Positions 1 to 5,265 of a stretch of DNA of 5,265 nt are shown piece after piece; position 1 is the first letter of the stretch, and each line of letters starts with the position of its first letter. The position numbers were made by a program, and so were the translations under genes. The notes under the pieces were generated by a model that saw only the letters and a list, made by a program, of their open reading frames with translations, did not search any database and was not told the origin of the DNA. This DNA comes from JBEEPE01 sp041191265 (lineage in GTDB: Bacteria; Verrucomicrobiota; Verrucomicrobiia; Chthoniobacterales; Chthoniobacteraceae), in NCBI GenBank assembly GCA_041191265.1, contig JBEEPE010000390.1, positions 1 to 5,265 on the forward strand, given 5' to 3'.

Positions 1-1
1 G

Positions 2-3000
2 GGTGTGGCGGCGGGTTCGGGGGGGGGGCGTGGGGGCTTGGTGGATTTTGGCGTTGGGGGTGACGTGGTGGTTTCGGGAGTGGGCGAGGCGTCCCGATAC
101 GCGGGGGGCTCACTCGATGCGGGGACCTTGTCTCGGTTTGGGGCGGAGAGCTTATTGGTTGGGGGGGCGCGCACGTTTGTTGGGGGAGTAGCGAGCGTGA
201 GTGTGCGATCGAAAACTCTGACCGTTGACAATGGGTCGTCCCCCTTGCGCGGAAAGGACGTGGTGTTGACGGCGACGGAAGGTGTGACGGTTGCGTCGGG
301 TTCATCGATTGTTGGTGACGGGGTTTTAGACCGGGACGGGGAGACGCTTCGCATCGGGGACGCTTCGGTGGCGGGGAGCGGGAATGGGGTGTTGTTACGT
401 GTGGGCAGTGAGAAGGGGGGGGCTGTGGAAAGGGTTGGTTTGGGGGCTACAATGACGGCGAGTCTTGCGATTGGGGATTCGGTGACGTTGGACGGCGCGC
501 GGGTTGTTTTGAGTTCAACGGGGAACCTTTCACTGGGCGGTTCCACTCGATTGAAGGCGGAGGTTTTTGAGGTGAGCGGGGGGCGGATCAGCATCCAACT
601 GGATGGGGGAGTGACGCCGCGTGCGGATGCGGGATTGGTTTTAACGCGTTCGATTCTGGATGGACTTGCGACCGCCCGAAGCTTGTCGCTGCGCAGTTTC
701 ACGACGTTGGATGTGGTGGGTGCTGGGAGTTATGCCTTTTCGGGTCAACTGCTTCTGGGAGCGGGTCAGGTGCGAGGGTATGGACAGGCGGGGGCTTCCG
801 TGGAGTTGAGGGCGAATTCGTTGGTGTTGGAAGGAGGTGCGGATGTGGGGGTTGCGGCGGCCAGCGACGCGGGCGGTCTTTCGCTGCGTGCGGGGTTGGT
901 ACGCGTTGGCGCGGGGACGCTTCGAGTCGAGAATTTCACGGGGGTAGAAATCGTCGCGGAAAAAGGCGTAAGTCTCGAGGGCACTGGAACCTTCGGTACG
1001 GCCGGGCCCTTGACGATACGGGCTCCGATGTTGGGTGCGGTGGGCGGTGTCGAGGCTGGTTTGGCCTCGAGCGAAGCGCTGCGTGTTGAGGCGGCGGGGG
1101 TCGGGGGGCAGGCGAGTGTTTCGTCCGGGTTTGGTGCCTCGGTGGTATTGAGCGGACGATCGGTTGTGTTGACGGCTCCGGTGGAGTTGCCTGGAGGCAG
1201 TCTGTTCATCCATGCGACGGGGGGCGGGGTGGAGGTCGGTGGAGTTGCTCGTTTGAGTGGTGTGTCTGTGGCGTTGCGGGATGTGAAACGGTTTGTGGAT
1301 GGCGGAAGTTTCCGTGTTGTTTCGTCGGGCGATGTGGTGATTCAGAGTGGGGCGTTGCTGGACGTTTCGGCTTCGGGCGGAGGGGGGAATGCGGGGCGGT
1401 TGAGTATTTCGGCACCGAATGGTTCGGTGTCGTTTTTAGGGAAGGTCGTTGGAACCGCGGGTTCTGGAGGGGAGGGTGGGAGCTTTAGTTTGGATGTGCG
1501 TGACGCGCTTGCTGGTGGGTTGTCCGGACTGGGAGAGGCGCTGGCGGAGGGCGGTTTTGTTGCGAAGCAGGAGTTCCGGTTCCGCAACGGGGATGTTTCG
1601 ATAGACGGGCTTCTGCGTGCGCGTGAGTTCAGTTTAGCGGCGGACAACGGCGCGATTTCGGTCACGGGGCGAGTGGATGCGAGTGGTACAACGGGGGGGC
1701 GGATTGCGCTGATGGCCTCTGGGGATGTTCGCCTAACGGCTTCGGGGGTGTTGGACGCGTCGGCTCGGACGTTTGATGCGGCGGGAAAAGGGGGGGTGAT
1801 TCGGTTGGAGGCGGGGTCTCAGCGCGGTGGGATGATGAATTCGGGCGCGATGCTGCGTTTGGAGTTGGGGGGGCGCGTGGATTTGTCGGTGGCTGAGGCG
1901 CTGACGAGGCCGGATCAGTTCTCGGGCGTGCTTCAGTTGCGAGCGCCGGTTAGCGGCGGAACGGAGATAGGGGTGGATACGATTCGTTCCGAAATCATTG
2001 GCGCGTCGGCTATCTCTGTGGAGGGGTTTAGGTTGTATCAACTGTCTGGGGTTGAGGGATTGGTGGATGCGACCTTGCAGTCGAGGGTTCGATCGGACGC
2101 TCAGGCGTGGCTGGGTGCTTCGGGTGTGGCGTCTGCGGGGTATGCAGGGATGTTGTCCCGATTGGCGGGGGGCGATGGGGAGTTGAGTGGTCGGCTCGTC
2201 TTGAGGCCGGGGGTGGAGTTGGTGCATGCCACGGGAAATATTCGATTCAGCAGCGACTGGGATTTGTCGGGCTTCCGCTTTGGGCCGTTGGGTTCGTCGG
2301 GGGTCCTGACGATTCGTGCGCCTCAAAACATTTCGATGGAATCAGGCGGACTGAGCGATGGATTCAGTTCCTCCGCGTACACAGCGACACTGCAGGCGGC
2401 TAACACGCTGTTGCCGAACAATCTGCAGTCATGGTCTTACCGGGTGGTTGCGGGTGCGGATGCAAGTTCGGTTGATCCGTTTAGGACGGTGAGCGGTTCG
2501 GCTGGGTCGTTGTTGTTGGGTAAGGATGGGGGGACGAATATTTCGCTGCGTCCGTCGTTGGGGTCAGGTTCGACCTTGGCGAGTGCGGTATCGGGGCGGT
2601 TTCAGGTGATTCGAACGGGGAGCGGGGACATTGATATTCGGGCGGCAGGGGATGTTCGGTTTTTGAATCCGTTTGCCGCGATTTACACGGCGGGTGTGCG
2701 TGTGGCGGAACCGACGCGGGTTATGGCTTCGGGAGACTTTGATCTGCCGGTGCTCAGGATTTTGGGAACGCAGGGGACGTTAGGTGCGGTGCCGTGGTTG
2801 GCGGCGGCGCAGTACGCGTTTTCGGGTGGTGACGTGACGGTATCGGCGGGGAATGATTTGGTGCGTCTGACGTTAAATACAGCAGGGAAGGCGATTGCAG
2901 ATTCGTCGCGTCAGTTGCCCATGAACTGGTTGTATCGGCGTGGTTTTGTGGATTCGGTGACGGGAACGTTTGGGATGGGTGACGGGGGCGATGTTGCTTC

Positions 3001-5265
3001 GACGACGTGGTGGGTGGATTACTCAAACTTTTTCCAGACGGTGGGGGCGTTGGGCGGGGGGAATGTGCGGATGCTGGCGGGACGGGATGTGATGAATGTG
3101 GATGGGGTGGTGCCGACCAATGCGCGCATGGCGAAGGGCGCACCTTCGTTGGAGCGGATGGTGGAGTATGGGGGTGGGAACTTGTTGGTGAGCGCGGGGC
3201 GGGACATTAGTGGAGGCGTGTTTTACGTGGAGAAGGGCGTGGGGAGTTTGTCGGCGGGAGGCAAGGTCACGACGAATGCGACACGGTCTGTTTCGTTGAC
3301 GAATCTTCGGACGCCTGAGCAGGTGGAGTCTGAGTTGTCGTGGATGCCGACCACGCTGTTCGTGGGGAAAGCGAAGATGGAGGTTTCGGCGCGTGGCGAT
3401 GTTCTTTTGGGACCGGTTGCGAATCCGTTTTTATTACCTGCAGGGCTGGGGAATACGTTTTGGTATAAGACGTATTTTTCGACCTACTCGGCCGGTTCTG
3501 GGGTGAGCGCAGTTTCGTTGGGAGGGGATGTCACGTTCCGGCGTAATGTTACGTTCTCTGCGGATGCGGGTGCCCAGCCGTTGCTACTGGCGTGGATGGA
3601 GCGGCAGTTGTTGTTAACGGGCGGAACCTTGCCGTCTGCCAGCTTCTTTCAGCCGTGGCTCCGGTTGAGTGAGAGTCAGGTGGCGCCTTTCCGGACGGTG
3701 GCGGGATTGATGCCGCCTTCGCTGAGTGTTGCGGCGTTGAATGGTGACGTGAATTTGGTGGGTGATTTGACGTTGGCGCCTTCGCCGATGGGTAGCTTGG
3801 GATTGTCGGCGGCGGGTTCGGTGAATGGTCTTCAACCGAATGGAGTGTCGAATCAGTTGGTGCCGGGGACTTCGCAAGTCGCTTGGGCTGCGAGTGTGAT
3901 TAATGTTTCGGATGCCAATCCTGCTTTGTTACCGGGCGTTTTGTTGCCTTATGCCTACCGAGGGATTGTGGGGAGCAGCAAGACCTCGAACTTGTCGACG
4001 GAGAATCTGTTTTTATCGCCGGTGGATCGTTTGTTTGCGGAGACGGGAGCGACGGCGGGTGCGGCGGATTCGTTGCAGGTGAAGCAGGCGTTGCATGCGT
4101 CGGGGTTGTTGCATGCGGGGGATTTGGAGCCCGTGCGGTTGTCTGCGGGGACGGGGGATATTTCGGGTATCACGTTGTATGCTCCGAAAGCGGCGAGCAT
4201 TCAGGCGGGGCGTGATGTGACGGATTTTTCGTTGTACGGCCAGAATCTTTCGAGTTCGGATCGGACGGTGGTTGGGGCGGGGCGTGATGTGGTGTTGTAC
4301 CAGCCGAACTCACCGCTTCGGGTTTTGAGTCGGGCGAGTGGGAATGCGTTGAACTTTGGTCAGGCGCCGATGGAGGGTGATTTGCAGTTGGGCGGACCGG
4401 GCACCTTGGAGATTTTTACGGGGCGCGATTTCACGTTGGGTGTGGGGCCGACTTCGCCGTTGGGGACGGGGTTGGGCGTGACGACGATCGGGAATCAAAG
4501 GAATCCGTACCTGCCGGTGGATGGGGCGCGGGTGATTATTGGGGCGGGTATTTCCGGGGGCGGATTGGTTGAGGGTGTTGGGATGGAGGGATTTTTGGCG
4601 GCGCTCGGGGCGGAGCGTCTCGGTCAAATTTTGAAGGAGATTGGGGCGGTTGATTTGGTTGGTGGAGGGTTGTTAACGGCGGAGCGGTTTAACGCATTGG
4701 AGGAGGCAGACCGCAAAACGGTGGGTTTGGGTGTGTTTTTCCGGGTGCTGAGGGATTCGGGGCGGGCGTCGGGCGAGGCGCGCTATCAGGAGGGGACGGC
4801 GGCGGTGGAGGCGGTGTTTGGCGCGGGGAACGGGTCTGGGAATGTCACGCTGACTTCGCGCGGGGTGAAAACGCGGAGCGGCGGGGATGTGTCGATTTTG
4901 GCGCCGTTTGGGGATCTCACGGTGGGGGTGGAGTTGACGGGAAACTCGGCGCAGGACCAGGGGGTTTTGACGGAGGCGGGCGGGCAGATTTCCATTTTTG
5001 TGAATCGCAATGTGAATGTGGGGACTTCGCGCATTTTCACGCTTCGCGGTGGGAGCGAGGTGATTTGGGCGTCTGAGGGAAATATTGCTGCGGGCGCGTC
5101 CTCGAAGACGGTTCAGGCTGCGCCGCCGACGCGGGTGGTGATTGATACGCAAACGGGATCGGTGAAGACGGATTTGGCGGGATTGGCGACGGGGGGTGGG
5201 ATTGGGGTATTGACGAGTGTGGCGGGCATTGCGCCGGGGGATATTGATTTGATTGCTCCGAAGGG
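2..5265 (+). CDS. Giant filamentous haemagglutinin family exoprotein with DUF3739, internal fragment (both ends missing)
   Basis: One uninterrupted frame starting at base 2 runs through the window: 1,754 full codons with no stop, and neither true start nor true stop present. The translation is rich in Gly, Ser, Val, Ala and Leu, poor in Lys, and contains no cysteine. It is built of short 'GD-[VI]-x-[VIL]' strand repeats (SGDVVIQSGALLDVSAS, GDIDIRAAGDVRF, GGDVTVSAGNDL) typical of right-handed beta-helix exoproteins. Blocks I recognise from the DUF3739 family occur in the family's order: SWSYRVVAGAD (810-820), LPMNWLYRRG (972-981), WWVDYSNFFQ (1003-1012), NTFWYKTYFSTY (1151-1162), LYAPKAASIQAGRDV (1392-1406), VGTSRIFTLRGG (1673-1684) and GDIDLIAPK (1746-1754). 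Members are known or presumed to cross the outer membrane through a TpsB pore and form a surface fibre or secreted adhesin. No function has been shown for this branch. The N-terminal TPS domain is expected upstream and the rest of DUF3739 just downstream. Family assignment is secure; an adhesin role is inference. The alternative is a type V autotransporter, but no beta-barrel is visible. Confidence 0.93.
19..28 (+). repeat. In-frame mononucleotide tract of ten G
   Basis: Ten consecutive G residues lie inside the coding frame and encode three glycines plus the third base of the preceding Ser codon. It is the longest homopolymer in the window. Loss of one G would move translation into a frame with a stop at 189-191, and gain of one G into a frame with a stop at 61-63. 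Either would truncate the protein. Such tracts are known slippage sites in other bacteria; slippage here is unproven. Confidence 0.9.
415..422 (+). repeat. In-frame mononucleotide tract of eight G
   Basis: Eight consecutive G residues encode two glycines and parts of the neighbouring codons. Loss of one G would lead to a stop at 453-455 and gain of one G to a stop at 568-570. Further G7 runs occur at 161-167, 1693-1699, 1790-1796 and 1867-1873, so long G tracts concentrate in the first 1.9 kb of the window. Confidence 0.85.
2204..3487 (+). other. Protein region: conserved middle of DUF3739-type exoprotein
   Basis: Residues 735-1162 carry a run of blocks that I recognise as conserved across DUF3739-type haemagglutinins. 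In order: RPGVELVHATGNIRF (735-749), SWSYRVVAGAD (810-820), RTGSGDIDIRAAGDVRF ending in IYTAG (871-898), QYAFSGGDVTVSAGNDL (about 937-953), LPMNWLYRRG (972-981), WWVDYSNFFQTVGALGGGN (1003-1021), AGRDV (1026-1030), VPTNARM (1037-1043), AGRDISGGVFYVEKG (1065-1079), and NPFLLPAGLGNT followed by FWYKTYFSTY (1141-1162). Strand repeats are interrupted by aromatic-rich stretches that do not look like plain helix rungs, so they may be loops or caps projecting from the stalk. Their order and spacing support an intact reading frame with no frameshift. The role of these blocks is not known to me. Confidence 0.8.
3710..4500 (+). other. Protein region: NLVGDLTLAPSP to AGRD-repeat section
   Basis: Residues 1237-1500 contain MPPSLSVAALNGDVNLVGD (from 1237), a LTLAPSPMGSLGLSAAGSVNG strand-turn unit, SPVDRLFAETG (from about 1339), LHAGDLEPVRLSAGTGDISG (1370-1389), LYAPKAASIQAGRDVTDFSL (1392-1411), a second AGRDV (1426-1430), and GPGTLEIFTGRDFTLGVGP (1467-1485). 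These follow the family pattern in which a 'GD-x-EP-[VL]-R' block introduces a 'PK-x-A-x-I-x-AGRD' unit and then a 'GPG-x-LE-[IV]-x-x-GR' unit. I read it as further beta-helix turns close to the C-terminal DUF3739 domain. No enzyme active-site signature is visible. Confidence 0.78.
4205..4291 (+). repeat. Pair of 15-bp direct repeats encoding AGRDV
   Basis: The 15-base word gcggggcgtgatgtg occurs at 4205-4219 and again, identical, at 4277-4291. It encodes Ala-Gly-Arg-Asp-Val both times, 72 bases (24 residues) apart, which is about one beta-helix turn or slightly more. Related but diverged units occur at residues 949 (AGNDL), 1026 (AGRDV), 1065 (AGRDI) and 1473 (TGRDF). The DNA identity most likely reflects protein repetition plus strong codon bias rather than a recent duplication, because the flanking bases differ. 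Confidence 0.75.
4592..4835 (+). other. Protein region: charged, probably helical island within the beta-helix
   Basis: Residues 1531-1612 differ from the rest of the protein. Gly-Asp turns give way to Leu, Glu, Arg and Lys: FLAALGAERLGQILKEIG (1531-1548), LLTAERFNALEEADRK, FFRVLRDSGR (1579-1588) and a following segment with EARYQEGTAAVEAVFG. The spacing of Leu, Ile and Phe among charged residues fits amphipathic alpha-helices. FFRVLRDSGR corresponds to a block I recall as conserved just before DUF3739 in related proteins, while the stretch before it appears variable in length. It may form a small domain projecting from the helix stalk. Its function is unknown, and the helical assignment is by eye. 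Confidence 0.6.
4838..5265 (+). other. Protein region: DUF3739 C-terminal domain, truncated by the window end
   Basis: Residues 1613-1754 match the C-terminal domain of filamentous haemagglutinin family proteins called DUF3739. Visible blocks are GNVTLTSRGVKTRSGGDVSI (1613-1632), VGTSRIFTLRGG (1673-1684), EVIWASEGNIAAGASSKT (1686-1703), APPTRVVIDTQTGSVKTDLA (about 1706-1725), TGGGIGVLTS and the terminal GDIDLIAPK (1746-1754). In the family the last block is normally followed at once by a VDAGEAGI-like motif, which would fall just past the window. The domain marks the distal end of these exoproteins; its biochemical role is uncharacterised. I chose the left boundary by motif recognition, so it is approximate. 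Confidence 0.88.

Larger units (their letters stand above)
2..2200 (+). other. Protein region: degenerate beta-helix repeats, N-side part of the fragment
   Basis: Residues 1-733 of the open frame consist of irregular repeats in which Gly-Asp or Gly-Gly turns alternate with short runs of Val, Leu, Ile and Ser. Clear examples are GNLSLGGSTRLKAEVFEVSG (about 177-196), SSGDVVIQSGALLDVSAS (about 443-460), VDASGTTGGRIALMASGDVR (558-577) and AGKGGVIRLEAGS (594-606). The last two match wording I know from the equivalent part of DUF3739 exoproteins. This is the pattern expected of a stacked right-handed beta-helix stalk. No catalytic motif, transmembrane segment, signal peptide or cysteine is visible. 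Some copies look more diverged than those in the C-terminal half, as is usual in these proteins, where the N-side stalk varies most between species. The strand fold is inferred from composition and pattern, not computed. Confidence 0.7.

Noticed and set aside
3..191. Plus-strand 62-codon frame starting with GTG at base 3
   Set aside because: It is the +1 frame of the main gene, Trp/Arg/Gly-rich from reading G tracts out of frame, and it stops at 189-191.
641..1213. Minus-strand open frame of 190 codons, and overlapping 766-1209
   Set aside because: Arg/Thr/Pro/Gln/His-rich shadow of the C-rich complement. It shows no recognisable domain and lies fully antisense to the main frame.
1733..2326. 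Minus-strand open frame of 197 codons, the longest antisense frame
   Set aside because: Low-complexity Arg/Gln/His/Pro composition expected from the complement of a G-rich gene; no domain and no supporting start signal.
2107..2403. Plus-strand frame of 98 codons, and the related 1998-2186 and 3007-3210
   Set aside because: Out-of-frame readings of the same G-rich coding sequence, with Gly/Trp/Cys-rich products and no domain.
2754..3143. Minus-strand open frame with Ser/Pro/His-rich product
   Set aside because: It lies opposite the strongly conserved WWVDYSNFF block; the composition is a by-product of strand skew.
3392..3400. RGD tripeptide (residues 1131-1133), as in integrin-binding adhesins
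   Set aside because: It sits in an ordinary 'x-Gly-Asp-Val' strand-turn repeat (ARGDVLLG), where Gly-Asp is structural; a single RGD here is expected by chance and is no evidence of integrin binding.
4091..4120. Short direct repeat ttgcatgcg at 4091 and 4109
   Set aside because: Only nine bases, explained by the conserved LHASGLLHAG wording of the family; not treated as a mobile-element or regulatory repeat.
4673..5152. Minus-strand open frames of 159 codons and, within it, 4786-5040
   Set aside because: Antisense to the DUF3739 region; Arg/His/Pro-rich shadow without family features.
1..5265. CRISPR array, tRNA/rRNA, insertion sequence or terminator
   Set aside because: No regularly spaced repeats, no cloverleaf or rRNA-like stretch, no transposase frame or terminal inverted repeats, and no hairpin followed by a T run; the continuous coding frame accounts for the whole window.

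Overview
The whole window lies inside one giant protein-coding gene on the + strand. Reading codons from position 2, I find no stop across 1,754 complete codons (2-5263, plus two bases of the next codon). Neither the true start nor the stop is present. All other ORFs on either strand look like shadows of this frame. There are no RNA genes, mobile elements, CRISPR arrays, promoters or terminators that I can support.

The product is the central and C-terminal-proximal part of a very large exported exoprotein of the filamentous haemagglutinin family, the DUF3739-bearing type. These are normally exported by two-partner (TpsA/TpsB) secretion. Layout by residue of the window's open frame: 1-733 is Gly/Ser/Val-rich repeat sequence of the predicted right-handed beta-helix type. 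735-1162 is a middle region with family-recognisable blocks such as SWSYRVVAGAD, LPMNWLYRRG, WWVDYSNFF and NTFWYKTYFSTY. 1237-1500 holds the NGDVNLVGDLTLAPSP and LYAPKAASIQAGRDV blocks and a set of AGRDV-type repeats. 1531-1610 is a charged, probably helical island. 1613-1754 is the DUF3739 region, cut by the window edge just after GDIDLIAPK. The TPS secretion domain expected at the N-terminus would lie upstream, and a TpsB (FhaC/ShlB-like) pore would be a separate gene outside the window.

The organism is a bacterium with a Gram-negative-type (two-membrane) envelope and a G-rich genome. The motif wording resembles, from memory, the large exoproteins of Verrucomicrobiota (Opitutaceae and relatives); related proteins also occur in Betaproteobacteria, so the taxon is only a tentative inference. 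The coding strand is strikingly G-rich (TTG, GTG, GCG, GGG and TCG codons dominate), which also explains the many open, C-rich antisense frames.

The points most worth a second look are long in-frame G tracts (10 G at 19-28, 8 G at 415-422) that could make this surface protein phase-variable, the helical island and aromatic-rich blocks interrupting the helix repeats, and the complete absence of cysteine. I see no separate undescribed multi-gene system here; what is undescribed is the function of this protein family.
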